NCBI GenBank assembly: GCA_002167285.1
Contig: NHDG01000041.1
Coordinates: 1-35,815 of the forward strand
Reading direction: 5' to 3'
DNA length: 35,815 nt
From: Planctomycetia bacterium TMED53
Lineage (GTDB): Bacteria > Planctomycetota > UBA8108 > UBA1146
Shown piece after piece: positions 25,043 through 33,503 of the stretch (positions are counted from its first letter, which is position 1; each line of letters opens with the position of its first letter). The position numbers and the translations under genes were made by a program. Below the pieces are notes generated by a model. The model saw only the letters and a list, made by a program, of their open reading frames with translations. It was not told the DNA's origin and made no database searches.

Positions 25043-26789
25043 TGCGGCGAATCTCATGGTATATGCCAGGCGATAAAGTGGGGAAATTTTGAACTGCTCC
25101 GTCGGGCCATGTGACCATCAAATCCACCGGCTTGTTATTGCCTGCAAGTCCAATGACAACCCTGGGATCGTGGCTACTCAAATATGATCCACCTCTACGA
25201 CTATACCTAACCATCTTCTTTGATTCGGGAATATTGATTTCAAATTTGACGCCAGCGACAAATCGATTTTTGGAATCCAGGGGAGACAAACCGATCCATG
25301 AACTGTCTTGGCCGATAGTGTTAAACAGTAACCTTGCAGATTCTCCATTCCCCGTAACGACGAGATCGAGATCTCCGTCGTCGTCTAAGTCTCCCCAAGC
25401 GGCGCCCCGGCCTACTGTTTCCTTTGCTAAAGCAGGAACGTCGACTTCGCTAAAAACTATAAATGATTCCCCTTGAAGATTGCGATAAAGCTGATCCGGC
25501 TGACCTAACGGATGAACTTCTCCTTTTGCGAGTCGATCCACAGCCATCTTTACGGCACCATTCGTCACGTACAAATCAAGCCAACCGTCATTATCGAAAT
25601 CTACCCAAGCGGCTCCAAATCCAGTCCACTTCCGACTAGGGATCCCTAATCCAGATTCCGTACTAATATCATCAAAGAAACCTTCGCCTTCATTTCTATA
25701 TAGGGTGTTCGTTTCTCCGTCGAGGTGAGTCAAAAACACATCTTCATCTCCGTCGCCATCAAAATCGGCAATCTCCGCTCCCATTGAAGCTTCAGGTTTG
25801 CCGTTACGATTCAGAGCACAGCCGTTGAGCAAAGCGGAATCAGTAAATCGTAAAGATTCACTTTGACTCCATAGCCGATTGGCCTCGCCGTCATTGGCCA
25901 CATAAAAGTCCAGATCTCCATCATTATCGAGATCGCTGCACGCAACTCCCAATCCAGCACCAGCGACTGAACCAATACCGCTATTGACCGTCCAATCGAC
26001 AAATCCACCGTGCCCATCATTGACATAAAACCGATCGGTCAAAGAGGGGTAAGAATTCGGCCCGCAATAATCGACTAAACTCGTGCTTCCGTAACAAGGC
26101 TTGTGATTGCTTAAGCTGAAATCAACGTAAGCGCATACATATAAATCTTCGTCACCGTCCCTATCGACGTCTGCAAAGATGGCACTGGTGGTCCAACGAG
26201 GATCGGCAACACCCCATTCAGAGGCAAGGTTTTCGTAAATCCCTGAGGGTGTGGAAACCCATAGTTCGTCCTCACCAAATCCCGTTACCAAAAGATCAGG
26301 AGTTCCATCGTTATTGACGTCAGAGACCGCCAATCCCATTCCGTAAACCTTTGAATCGATCCCTGTTTCATTTGTGACGTCGGTGAAGACTGGCACTTTG
26401 TTCTTCACTCCTTCATTGCGAAACAGCCTTAGGCCCTTCGGATGCCCTTCCGGCATTGGCAAAGATGGAATTGGATTCTGCGTGCTCTCCTTTTTCAAAA
26501 GGTGGCCTTGATTCAAGGCGACGTCCATATCTCCGTCACCGTCATAATCAAAGATCGCCACACCGGGGCCGACGATTTCACAGAAATAACGCTCTCCACT
26601 CATCCCGTTATTGTGGGTAAATTCGAGGCCCGTTTCTTTAGAGCGGTCGACTAACCAAGGTATAGGCCCTCCGGTTGGACCAGGCTCACATCCCAAAATA
26701 TTGAGTAGCAGAACCGGAATTATCAGGGCCGAAGACAGGGAGCGTCGAAAATCGATTTTTTCGGTAAATATGGAACAAATTAAAGCCAT
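25032..26789 (-). CDS. FG-GAP / ASPIC-UnbV (CRTAC1-type) lipoprotein
   Basis: 585 residues from the ATG at 26789, which has AGGA upstream and gives a hydrophobic signal ending in LLNILGC (lipobox); the longer frame to 26960 looks like non-coding sequence. Seven repeats of the calcium-loop type DxDxDGxxD are visible (DYDGDGDMD, DVNNDGTPD, DVDRDGDED, DLDNDGDLD, DFDGDGDED, DFDNDGWLD, DLDDDGDLD), which would form a seven-bladed integrin-like propeller. The C-terminal ~90 residues are the ASPIC/UnbV domain (KFEINIPESKKMVRYSRRGGSYLSSHDPRV, VTWPDGAVQNFPTL). Such proteins are abundant in planctomycetes and other marine bacteria and are thought to act at the cell surface; the biochemical role is not known. 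Coupled to the TPR lipoprotein. Confidence 0.9.
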   Translation of the reverse strand: MALICSIFTEKIDFRRSLSSALIIPVLLLNILGCEPGPTGGPIPWLVDRSKETGLEFTHNNGMSGERYFCEIVGPGVAIFDYDGDGDMDVALNQGHLLKKESTQNPIPSLPMPEGHPKGLRLFRNEGVKNKVPVFTDVTNETGIDSKVYGMGLAVSDVNNDGTPDLLVTGFGEDELWVSTPSGIYENLASEWGVADPRWTTSAIFADVDRDGDEDLYVCAYVDFSLSNHKPCYGSTSLVDYCGPNSYPSLTDRFYVNDGHGGFVDWTVNSGIGSVAGAGLGVACSDLDNDGDLDFYVANDGEANRLWSQSESLRFTDSALLNGCALNRNGKPEASMGAEIADFDGDGDEDVFLTHLDGETNTLYRNEGEGFFDDISTESGLGIPSRKWTGFGAAWVDFDNDGWLDLYVTNGAVKMAVDRLAKGEVHPLGQPDQLYRNLQGESFIVFSEVDVPALAKETVGRGAAWGDLDDDGDLDLVVTGNGESARLLFNTIGQDSSWIGLSPLDSKNRFVAGVKFEINIPESKKMVRYSRRGGSYLSSHDPRVVIGLAGNNKPVDLMVTWPDGAVQNFPTLSPGIYHEIRRNED

Positions 26790-26938
26790 TTGCTCGTTTC
26801 CTGCGTAACCTGCTGTTCGAAACGGTGTTGCCATTTCATGTCCCAAAGTGGCGTCAGAAGGTAAGATCTCCCCTGAAAGGATACAGGATCTTGGCCAACA
26901 AAACATGTCATCAAACGACCAATCCGATACGCTCTGGA

Positions 26939-27946
26939 ATGAGGGCATTCTCTCTACCATTCCTGTTGATGGCTTTTGTTATTCTGACCCTGCTTCCTTC
27001 ACTTCTATATGGAGATGTCTTCGAGCTCACCAATGGTGATAAAGTCGAAGGCAATATCGTCAGGGAAATCGGAGATCTGGTTAGCATTCGTAAACTGGAC
27101 GGTTCTATCGTGACCCTCGATCGATCAGAGATCAAAAATATCAAAAAGTCCTCTACGCCCTTAGACGAGTACAAAAAAAGAGCCGACTCCGTCAAAGACA
27201 ACGATCTCACTGGTCAAATTGATATGGCTAAATGGTGTCAGTCCCGTGGGCTCGACGCTCAGGCTAAAGTGCATTGGAAAATGGTTCTCAATCTCTCACC
27301 TGACCAATTCGATGCTCGTAAAGCCCTGGGCTACGTCTGGATCGGAGGAGATTGGTATTTAGCAGGAAGCAAAGAAGCGAAGAATCGTCAAAAGGAACTA
27401 GATAGCACTCCTGCTGAAGAGCTCCCAGAAGTTCCTGATGAGTTGCCGCTTCCGGAGTGGGAAAGAACCAAAGTAAACCCACTTCCAGGACTGCCGCCGA
27501 TCAACAAGGACACCACAGTCATCATTTTGCAAGCAGACGAAAAGATGGGACGCACTAAAGTTGAGTCTTCAGGACTGAAGTATCAGCTAAATAGAATGGG
27601 CGGAAAAGTTCGCTTCGCAGAGGGCGATGTGAACAAGGCGTCGCATGTGCTCAAAGTCAAGATTCGTTGCTTTTTTGTTCGCCAGCAGGATTTTTACGGG
27701 GCACCGATTGCGAATATTTTCCAGGGAGAGGCAACGATGGAGTTACTTGAACGGACTCCTGAAGGAAAATTGAAACGCCTACATACTTCCAAGGTCAAGC
27801 TACCATTCTCAGCAAGTACTCGCCGGCCTAAAGAAGTGGGCCTTCGCTACACCTACTACGTGACTTTAGAAGCGGTCTCCTCTCGCGTATCAAAATGGCC
27901 GTGGCTGAAGCGCAAGGGCGCAAAGCCCCTGCCTGCACCGGAGTAA
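26939..27946 (+). CDS. Secreted protein with SH3-like N-terminal domain, function unknown
   Basis: 335 residues from ATG 26939, chosen because it gives a clean signal peptide (MRAFSLPFLLMAFVILTLLPSL); the frame is open from 26825 but the additional residues do not look coding. After the signal comes 'DVFELTNGDKVEGNIVREIGDLVSIRKLDGSIVTLDRSEIKNIKK' in two parts, a small beta-barrel pattern that I have seen described in secreted planctomycete proteins, then a helical stretch with a TPR-like 'AKVHWKMVLNLSPDQFDARKALGY' and a W-x-G-G-D-W-Y element. The C-terminal ~150 residues are beta-rich. No catalytic motif is seen. Divergent from the FG-GAP gene; possible coupled small gene downstream. Confidence 0.65.
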   Translation: MRAFSLPFLLMAFVILTLLPSLLYGDVFELTNGDKVEGNIVREIGDLVSIRKLDGSIVTLDRSEIKNIKKSSTPLDEYKKRADSVKDNDLTGQIDMAKWCQSRGLDAQAKVHWKMVLNLSPDQFDARKALGYVWIGGDWYLAGSKEAKNRQKELDSTPAEELPEVPDELPLPEWERTKVNPLPGLPPINKDTTVIILQADEKMGRTKVESSGLKYQLNRMGGKVRFAEGDVNKASHVLKVKIRCFFVRQQDFYGAPIANIFQGEATMELLERTPEGKLKRLHTSKVKLPFSASTRRPKEVGLRYTYYVTLEAVSSRVSKWPWLKRKGAKPLPAPE

Positions 27947-27950
27947 GCGC

Positions 27951-28169
27951 TTGAATAATGGCCAGCATTCCGAAAATGAGCATGTAACACCTCTTCCTCT
28001 GCCCAGTAGTCGAGCCCGCAAAATCGTATTGTTACAAATCAGCAGAGGCCTCTTTGCTGCCTTCTGGAATTTGCTGCGATTTCCGATCTTCTTGTTTACG
28101 AGACACTGCTTCCGTAATCGCATCTCGCAGTTGGTCAAATCTACGGCTACCCAGTCACCCGACAAGTGA
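27951..28169 (+). CDS. Possible small membrane protein
   Basis: 72 residues starting with TTG, with GGAG exactly seven bases upstream inside the end of the preceding gene and a gap of four bases after its stop. Residues ~24-50 (ARKIVLLQISRGLFAAFWNLL, then RFPIFLFTRH) are hydrophobic with flanking arginines, consistent with one membrane segment. The codon use is not distinctive and there is an opposite open frame, so it may not be translated. A perfect hairpin covers its stop codon. No family recognised. Confidence 0.4.
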   Translation: MNNGQHSENEHVTPLPLPSSRARKIVLLQISRGLFAAFWNLLRFPIFLFTRHCFRNRISQLVKSTATQSPDK

Positions 28170-28181
28170 TTCCGATCACTT
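28164..28181. repeat. Perfect inverted repeat before pgk
   Basis: AAGTGAT (28164-28170) and ATCACTT (28175-28181) with a TCCG loop: a seven-base perfect stem closed by a UNCG-class tetraloop. There is no T run. It may be the end of the upstream transcript or an operator 65 bases ahead of pgk. Confidence 0.45.
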
Positions 28182-28246
28182 CATCATATTCCGATACGGC
28201 GATCAGGCTGTTATGGTGTTACCCAGCACTGAACAGGAGATTCTAG

Positions 28247-29446
28247 ATGCGCACCATCGAAGAATTGCTAACGATTGTCGAGGCGGGTGACAGAGTCTTT
28301 CTCCGCGGGGACCTCAACGTTCCTCTCGAAGACGGAAAGATCACCGATTTCAATCGAGTCTCTGCCCTGCTCCCAACCCTTGAGAGCTTACTTTCCTCAG
28401 GATGTGTCGTCACTGTAGCGACTCACCTTGGCAGACCTTCTGGTGTAGACCCCAACTTGAGCACGGAGCCTCTATATCGCTACTTCGCTGCGAACTTGAG
28501 CTACCCTGTGGCCTTGATCGAAGAGTTTCCTCCAGGCCCGATTTATCAACATCAAGTAAGCGAACAGAGCCCTGGAAGCTTACTTATCCTGGAAAACCTA
28601 AGATTTTCACCTGGAGAAAAATCCAACGATCTCGAATTTGCCAAGAAGCTTGCCAGTGGAAATCAATTTTACGTCAATGACGCATTCGGCTGCTGCCACA
28701 GAGCCCATGCTTCAGTGGACGCTATCACCACATTGCTTCCCTCGTTTGTAGGCCACTTGATCCAAAAAGAGTTGGCTGTTTTAAGTCAAATTAAAGACCA
28801 CCCAAAGCGGCCATTTTGGGTTATCTCAGGAGGAGCAAAAGTGAGCGACAAGCTGGGTGTCCTCAACACGCTCTCTACCAAACTGGATGGCGTCATCTGT
28901 ACGGGGGGACTAGCGAACACATTACTGCATGGCCAGGGTGTGGATGTGGGCTCCTCTAAAATCGAACCTGAATCCCTCAATGAAGTCCATCAACTAATCA
29001 GTGGAAATGTTGAAATGGTGCTTCCTGTTGATTTCATTGCTGGAGATCAGCCTATCGAACCAACAGAGACCATAAACATTCGTCGCGGCGACTCCGTCCC
29101 CGATGATTTCAGTCTTTTCGATGTCGGTCCCGAGTCGATCAGCGAGATTCAGAAAAAGCTATCTGCAGCCGAAACCGTTTTCTGGAATGGCCCTGCAGGT
29201 GTATTCGAGACTCCGGAGTTCTCTTCAGGAACTCGAGAACTGGCAAAATTCTTAGCGAAGATTCCTGGAAAAGTAGTCGTAGGCGGAGGTGATAGTGCAG
29301 CTGCAGTTCGCCAACTAGGTTTAGCCAATTACTTTCATCATGTCTCTACTGGTGGAGGAGCAGCACTCGAGTTCCTTGAGGGGAAATCTCTTCCTGGTCT
29401 AGTGGCGCTCTCCGATTCAGTTCAAAAAGATTCCGGACCTCGCTGA
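28247..29446 (+). CDS. pgk: Phosphoglycerate kinase
   Basis: 399 residues, normal length. Glycolytic/gluconeogenic enzyme that transfers phosphate between 1,3-bisphosphoglycerate and ADP. Substrate-binding motifs: VFLRGDLNVPLEDGKITDFNR at the start (RxDxNVP), THLGRPSG, ENLRFSPGEKSND, 'YVNDAFGCCHRAHASVDAIT'. Nucleotide-side motifs: SGGAKVSDKLGVL, ETVFWNGPAGVFE, VVGGGDSAAAVRQLG and STGGGAALEFLEGKSLPG. All essential residues look present. AACAGGAG lies before the ATG. It opens a five-gene run in which each stop overlaps the next start. The usual neighbours gap and tpi are absent. Confidence 0.97.
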   Translation: MRTIEELLTIVEAGDRVFLRGDLNVPLEDGKITDFNRVSALLPTLESLLSSGCVVTVATHLGRPSGVDPNLSTEPLYRYFAANLSYPVALIEEFPPGPIYQHQVSEQSPGSLLILENLRFSPGEKSNDLEFAKKLASGNQFYVNDAFGCCHRAHASVDAITTLLPSFVGHLIQKELAVLSQIKDHPKRPFWVISGGAKVSDKLGVLNTLSTKLDGVICTGGLANTLLHGQGVDVGSSKIEPESLNEVHQLISGNVEMVLPVDFIAGDQPIEPTETINIRRGDSVPDDFSLFDVGPESISEIQKKLSAAETVFWNGPAGVFETPEFSSGTRELAKFLAKIPGKVVVGGGDSAAAVRQLGLANYFHHVSTGGGAALEFLEGKSLPGLVALSDSVQKDSGPR

Positions 29447-30207
29447 TGCTCGATTCTTTAGCCACGAAGCGAAGTCACGGTAGACAAGCATTGAGCACGC
29501 TAAGCCGCCTGGTCAAGGATCGATTCCTTGCTGGAGAATCTGCTGATATCGAATCAGAGACTCTATTCCGTAAAATTACCCAAGAACGTTTTCCTGACGA
29601 CCCCATCTCGGGAGAGGAGCTCGGCGTTGATCCACGAACTCAGCGAAATGGCTGGATCATCGATCCGCTCGACGGCTCTACGAATCATAGTAGAGGGATT
29701 CCAATCTTCGCGGTTTCTATCGCCTATCGACACGACGGGGAAACAATTTTCGGTTGGATTTCCGATCCAGTGCGAGGCGAGTGGATCGAAGCCGTAGCAG
29801 GTGAAGGGATCACCACTGGTGGATCATTTCCATTTCAATCCAGACCTCAATCAGTCCCAATGATTCACCTGACTCCAAGATGGCGCAAAAAGCGACCTCG
29901 CTGGAGAAGCTTTTTACCAGCAAACATCAAACAAAGAACTCTTGGATCGATCGCACTTGAGATGGCCTGGGTCGCATTAGGCCGACTTGATGCTTCCGCA
30001 TGGTACAAAACCCATGAATGGGACATTGCTGCTGGTCTGCTCATCATTAAGGAATCGGGTGGGAGGGCCTGCCCTGTCTTGAATGGTGGGGATGGGGAAT
30101 TTGTCGCTTGTTCGTCAAACAACTTGGACCTACTTCCACAGCTTCGAGATTGCCTCGAAGACCATGGTTCTAGCTTGGATGTGTTTTCGCATGGAAAGAG
30201 AGCCTGA
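29446..30207 (+). CDS. Inositol monophosphatase-family phosphatase
   Basis: 253 residues. Metal-dependent, lithium-sensitive phosphatase fold: GEELG (E57/E58), the signature WIIDPLDGSTNHSRGIP (D73, D76) and the distal metal site HEWDIAAGLLIIKESGG. Family members act on inositol-1-phosphate, histidinol phosphate, fructose-1,6-bisphosphate or PAP; the sequence alone does not choose among them, and the region around 130-160, rich in R and P, is unusual. Neighbouring pgk makes a sugar phosphate role attractive but that is inference. The ATG shares one base with the pgk stop (TGATG), and the gene's own stop shares one base with the next ATG. Confidence 0.9.
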   Translation: MLDSLATKRSHGRQALSTLSRLVKDRFLAGESADIESETLFRKITQERFPDDPISGEELGVDPRTQRNGWIIDPLDGSTNHSRGIPIFAVSIAYRHDGETIFGWISDPVRGEWIEAVAGEGITTGGSFPFQSRPQSVPMIHLTPRWRKKRPRWRSFLPANIKQRTLGSIALEMAWVALGRLDASAWYKTHEWDIAAGLLIIKESGGRACPVLNGGDGEFVACSSNNLDLLPQLRDCLEDHGSSLDVFSHGKRA

Positions 30208-30710
30208 TGGACGATCCGCTGATCCCGATCCGTATCGGTCAACGCTGCTTTCCTCAAGAATCAGATCTTGGGGCGATTGTCCAAATACACAGCGAATCTA
30301 AGAATTTTGTCGTTTGCATTGGTCATGCGGAAGCCGTCGCTTTAGAAGAGGCTCTTCTGAACCACGAATCCCCTCGACCGATGACGCACCAGTTGATGTC
30401 TTCAATCCTTCTTGGCTTCGATATCAAGATCTGTAGAGCCGTCGTCACTCAAGTTGTTCAAGGCAACTTTTTTGGCCTTCTTGTGCTGGAACGCAAAGGT
30501 TCTGACGGAATCTCACAAGAGGCCCATATCGACTGTCGGCCTAGTGACGCATTCGTTCTCTCTGCTCGCTTGGGATTCCCGCTCTTCGTGACTCAAGAAG
30601 TCCTTGATGAAGTTCCTTCGATCAATGTCTCTGATATCTTGAGTTCTCCAGGTAGCGATCAGCTTCCTGAATTTCCAGGATTAGGATCTGACGAGGAGGA
30701 AGAAAGTTGA
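30207..30710 (+). CDS. Bifunctional nuclease (BFN/DUF151) domain protein
   Basis: 167 residues. The core 'VVCIGHAEAVALEEALLNH' followed by 'RPMTHQLMSSILLGFDIKICRAVVTQVVQGNFFGLLVLE' and 'IDCRPSDAFVLSARLGFPLFV' is diagnostic of DUF151; the Thermotoga and plant members have both RNase and DNase activity and form trimers. The C-terminal ~35 residues are acidic. A single copy in many bacteria; the physiological role is poorly known. It is coupled on both sides (one base shared upstream, four downstream). Confidence 0.92.
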   Translation: MDDPLIPIRIGQRCFPQESDLGAIVQIHSESKNFVVCIGHAEAVALEEALLNHESPRPMTHQLMSSILLGFDIKICRAVVTQVVQGNFFGLLVLERKGSDGISQEAHIDCRPSDAFVLSARLGFPLFVTQEVLDEVPSINVSDILSSPGSDQLPEFPGLGSDEEEES

Positions 30711-31186
30711 TACATTTCCTCATAGCAGCTCAGCGAATAGGGCTCTTTTTGGCTTTAGCTCTCTTCGTCTTCGGCTGTAAGCAAATCCCTAAAGTCGATG
30801 ACCATTTCCAACGTAATAGCCCCGTTGAAACTGTCCGATACTTTCGCTACTGCGTAGACGCTGGTGATTACTCACGTGCCTACCAAACCCTGACCCAGGA
30901 AACCCAGGATCGAATTTCTGAAATCCAGTTTAAAGGGTTGATTCGCTTCGTGGACGTTCCGGAATTGGACGATATTGGTCTCAGAGATCTAGTTGTTAGC
31001 TCTGAAGTCGATACCACCCCCGAATCCTCAAACTCTCTATCCAATGAATACTGGGTGACCTTGATCTGGGAATCTGAGACTCAGTACATCGAATACTCCC
31101 TCAACACTGTTAAGGTCCCAGGGTCTACATGGAGGATCGACCTTCTCAGCCCCAGAGGCATCGATTTCGGAAATCAAATTCAGTGA
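30707..31186 (+). CDS. Small lipoprotein of unknown function
   Basis: 159 residues. The TTG start overlaps the nuclease stop by four bases and has GAGGAGG upstream. Residues ~5-24 are a signal with lipobox LFVFGC, giving a lipidated cysteine near residue 24. The mature part (VETVRYFRYCVDAGDYSRAYQTLTQETQDRIS...) resembles the start of NTF2-like/DUF4878 lipoproteins, with a later beta-rich half (EYWVTLIWESETQYIEYSLNTVKVPGSTWRIDLL). The fold guess is weak. It is the only envelope protein in the pgk run. Confidence 0.72.
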   Translation: MIHFLIAAQRIGLFLALALFVFGCKQIPKVDDHFQRNSPVETVRYFRYCVDAGDYSRAYQTLTQETQDRISEIQFKGLIRFVDVPELDDIGLRDLVVSSEVDTTPESSNSLSNEYWVTLIWESETQYIEYSLNTVKVPGSTWRIDLLSPRGIDFGNQIQ

Positions 31187-32322
31187 ACAGGATCTACCTC
31201 GATCACAACGCCACGAGCCCGATTCTTCCCAGAGTAAGGGAAGGGTTACTAGAATTATTAGATTCTCACCATTGGGGAAACCCCTCGAGCCTTCACGAAG
31301 ACGGTCGTCACGCACGTAAAATACTCGAAGAAGCTCGTGACCGCGTCGCCTTTGCACTTCACGTTGAACCTTCGGAAATCGTCTTCACTAGCGGTGGAAC
31401 CGAAAGCAATAACCTAGCCATCACGGGATTGGTGACTGACGACTCGAGTATCTCTACGAGCACCGTTGAGCATCCTTCAGTTCTCGAACCTGTTAAAAAA
31501 CAACATCAACTTGGAAGGTCTGGAAGCCTCATCCCTGTTGATCCCTCTGGTCGCTTGGAGCTTGATCAAGTTCCCGATAAAGGCCTTGTTAGCATACAGT
31601 GGATCAATAATGAAACTGGAATCTGCCAAGACTTAGATTTGATCGGCGAAGCCGTGCATCGATCAGGTGGCAAGTTGCATTCTGACGGCGCACAAGGCTT
31701 CTTTCGCGAACCGATTCACTTAGGGAATTCCAACTTAGATTCAGCGAGCATTACGTCTCACAAATCAGGTGGACCGTCTGGTGTTGGCGCTCTTTGGGTT
31801 CGAAAAGGGTTACTGCACCAACCGTCCACACACGGAGGACCTCAAGAAAAGAAGATCCGCCCAGGTACTGAAAACTTACTCGCAATTCACGGCATGGGCT
31901 TACTCGCTGAATCGTTCTCATCTGACCAGCCTTGGAATAGGGAGCGTCTTAAAGAGTGCCGAAATCAATTCGCCAACGCTCTTTCAGAGCTACCTAACCA
32001 TCAAATCATTCAGCAGTCCGATAGAGATTGGCCTGGCTGCATCAATGTCTCACTTTCCGGAATCCATGCTGAGACATTACTGGTTAGACTCGATATGGTC
32101 GGAATCTCGGCTTCGAGTGGATCGGCGTGTTCGTCGGGGGCGCGAGAACCGAGCCACGTCCTCAAAGCTATGGGTATCGCTGATAAAGACATACGTGGAT
32201 CTATTCGGATTTCGTTGGGGCCGGATACAACCATTGATCATATGCAACAGACGGCCCGTCATTTGACAACCATCGTCACAGAGCTCCGACAAAAGTCGGC
32301 TGGTCAACCCCCGGTTCTTTAA
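31183..32322 (+). CDS. Cysteine desulfurase (IscS/NifS family)
   Basis: 379 residues from GTG 31183, overlapping the lipoprotein stop by four bases and beginning with the family motif NRIYLDHNATSP; the frame is open from 31129 but only within the previous gene. PLP enzyme that takes sulfur from cysteine for Fe-S clusters and thio-modification. PLP lysine K194 in SITSHKSGGP, stacking H97 (VEHPSV), D168 (SDGAQ), and catalytic C317 in SGSACSSGAREPSHVLKAMG are intact. The eight-residue-plus loop around C317 is of the NifS/IscS (group I) kind. No iscU or mnmA is adjacent. Last gene of the pgk run. Confidence 0.94.
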   Translation: MNRIYLDHNATSPILPRVREGLLELLDSHHWGNPSSLHEDGRHARKILEEARDRVAFALHVEPSEIVFTSGGTESNNLAITGLVTDDSSISTSTVEHPSVLEPVKKQHQLGRSGSLIPVDPSGRLELDQVPDKGLVSIQWINNETGICQDLDLIGEAVHRSGGKLHSDGAQGFFREPIHLGNSNLDSASITSHKSGGPSGVGALWVRKGLLHQPSTHGGPQEKKIRPGTENLLAIHGMGLLAESFSSDQPWNRERLKECRNQFANALSELPNHQIIQQSDRDWPGCINVSLSGIHAETLLVRLDMVGISASSGSACSSGAREPSHVLKAMGIADKDIRGSIRISLGPDTTIDHMQQTARHLTTIVTELRQKSAGQPPVL

Positions 32323-32345
32323 AGACAGCTTCTAAAATTGATAGA

Positions 32346-32379
32346 CGCCGAGGATCCCACCTGCATGGGACCCCCGGCG
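32346..32379. terminator. Shared hairpin between convergent transcripts
   Basis: CGCCG-A-GG-A-TCCCA pairs with TGGGA-C-CC-C-CGGCG around a six-base loop: 12 pairs interrupted by two A-C mismatches. It lies between the cysteine desulfurase stop (32322) and the actin-like gene stop (32400). T tracts on either side are weak, so it may act as a two-way terminator with help, or as a 3'-end stabiliser. Confidence 0.55.
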
Positions 32380-32399
32380 CTGAGTGAGGAAGTCAAAAA

Positions 32400-33503
32400 T
32401 TACTGATCTTCACCGAGTTGCTGCCAGTACTCTTCTGGCATCTCTTGGGCCAGCTTGAGGGCACCTTGGGCTCCTGCGTAAACGGGATCGTCAACGATCT
32501 CCACATTTCCACCTCCGAGCTCGGCCAGGCCCTTTTCCAAAGCCTCTTGAAGTCCGTAAACCTGTGATCCACCGCCACTGACGATGACACGGTTTCGGAT
32601 ACGGTGTTGGAACTCAGGATCAAAGCTTGATACCAGTTTCTGGATCCCTTCGGTGATGTGGGGGACAAGCTCACCAACTGCTGATGCAATCTCTGCGGTG
32701 ATGTCGATCTCTGTGGGCTTGCCGTTAACAGGGAAGCGAACCATTGCGCGCTTGTTGGTATCCACAACACTACTGAAACGCTCTTTTGCTTGTTTTATCA
32801 TGTTTCGTGAAAACTGAACCTCGGGCCTCTTTTCGCGAATCAGTTCACAAATTCGAGCGTCGACGTCATTCCCTGCGTGGAAAACGGTCAGTTGATCTTC
32901 GACACCTGGCAAACTGCCAGCCATGCGACATAAATCGATGGTGCCCGCTCCAATATCCACGACCATTGCGTCTTCTAATGCGTCCAGTGCATAAGCCACT
33001 GCAAAAGGCTCAGACACGACCATCACACCCTCAATACCCGCCTCACGGGCCAGATCTATGATTGCTTGCTTATTCTCGCGGGTCGCTTCAGCGGGAGCTC
33101 CAATAACGGCGTGCACAGCCTGTTTCTCGTTTGGGTTAGCAGCCATGCGCAGTGCCGAAAACAGGTGCAAACCTGCTTTACGCAAGGTTTCCTGCTCTTG
33201 ACCCTCTTTGCCTGAAAATGCCAAGTTGCCATTGGCGAGTGGGAAGCATGTTTTTAAAGCCATGCGATTTTCAAGAACGGCATCGCCAACCAATACTCTG
33301 CGACCAAATACTTTTGCTGAAACAGCATCCTTTGGCCAACCTACGACGCTGGCCATCACTAAACGCTCACCTTTTGAGGAGCAGATAGCGCTGCGGCTGG
33401 TTCCTAGATCAATACCGATTTTGATGGCTGCAGTGCTTCCATCGACAGGAGTGATACCAATATCGCTCTCATTTTGAGTGTTCTTATTGAGCTTCATGTT
33501 CAT
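32400..33503 (-). CDS. MamK-like bacterial actin (filament-forming ATPase)
   Basis: 367 residues with a complete actin-superfamily ATP site: phosphate-1 GIDLGTS (30-36), phosphate-2 DIGAGTID (183-190), adenosine loop SGGGS (309-313), and catalytic-type E165 in VVSEPFAVAYALD. Several blocks fit MamK, the magnetosome-aligning actin, better than MreB or ParM as I recall them: VVGWPKD (53-59), VIGAPAEA (133-140), 'GSLPGVEDQLTVFHAGNDVD' (196-215), and the C-terminal MPEEYWQQLG (355-364). Residues 1-25 are a polar extension. MreB-type membrane helix and a DnaK-type substrate domain are absent. It overlaps by four bases with the upstream coiled-coil gene (ATGA), and GGAAGG lies before its ATG. No other mam gene is near. 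Assigned as an actin filament protein with high confidence; the MamK affinity is from memory and not aligned. Confidence 0.85.
   Translation of the reverse strand: MNMKLNKNTQNESDIGITPVDGSTAAIKIGIDLGTSRSAICSSKGERLVMASVVGWPKDAVSAKVFGRRVLVGDAVLENRMALKTCFPLANGNLAFSGKEGQEQETLRKAGLHLFSALRMAANPNEKQAVHAVIGAPAEATRENKQAIIDLAREAGIEGVMVVSEPFAVAYALDALEDAMVVDIGAGTIDLCRMAGSLPGVEDQLTVFHAGNDVDARICELIREKRPEVQFSRNMIKQAKERFSSVVDTNKRAMVRFPVNGKPTEIDITAEIASAVGELVPHITEGIQKLVSSFDPEFQHRIRNRVIVSGGGSQVYGLQEALEKGLAELGGGNVEIVDDPVYAGAQGALKLAQEMPEEYWQQLGEDQ

Noticed and set aside
26790-26960. N-terminal extension of the FG-GAP lipoprotein frame
   Set aside because: It would bury the lipoprotein signal and overlap the start of the divergent gene; sequence looks non-coding.
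31769-32266. 165-residue plus-strand frame inside the cysteine desulfurase gene
   Set aside because: Lies wholly within a gene with all catalytic residues intact in another frame.
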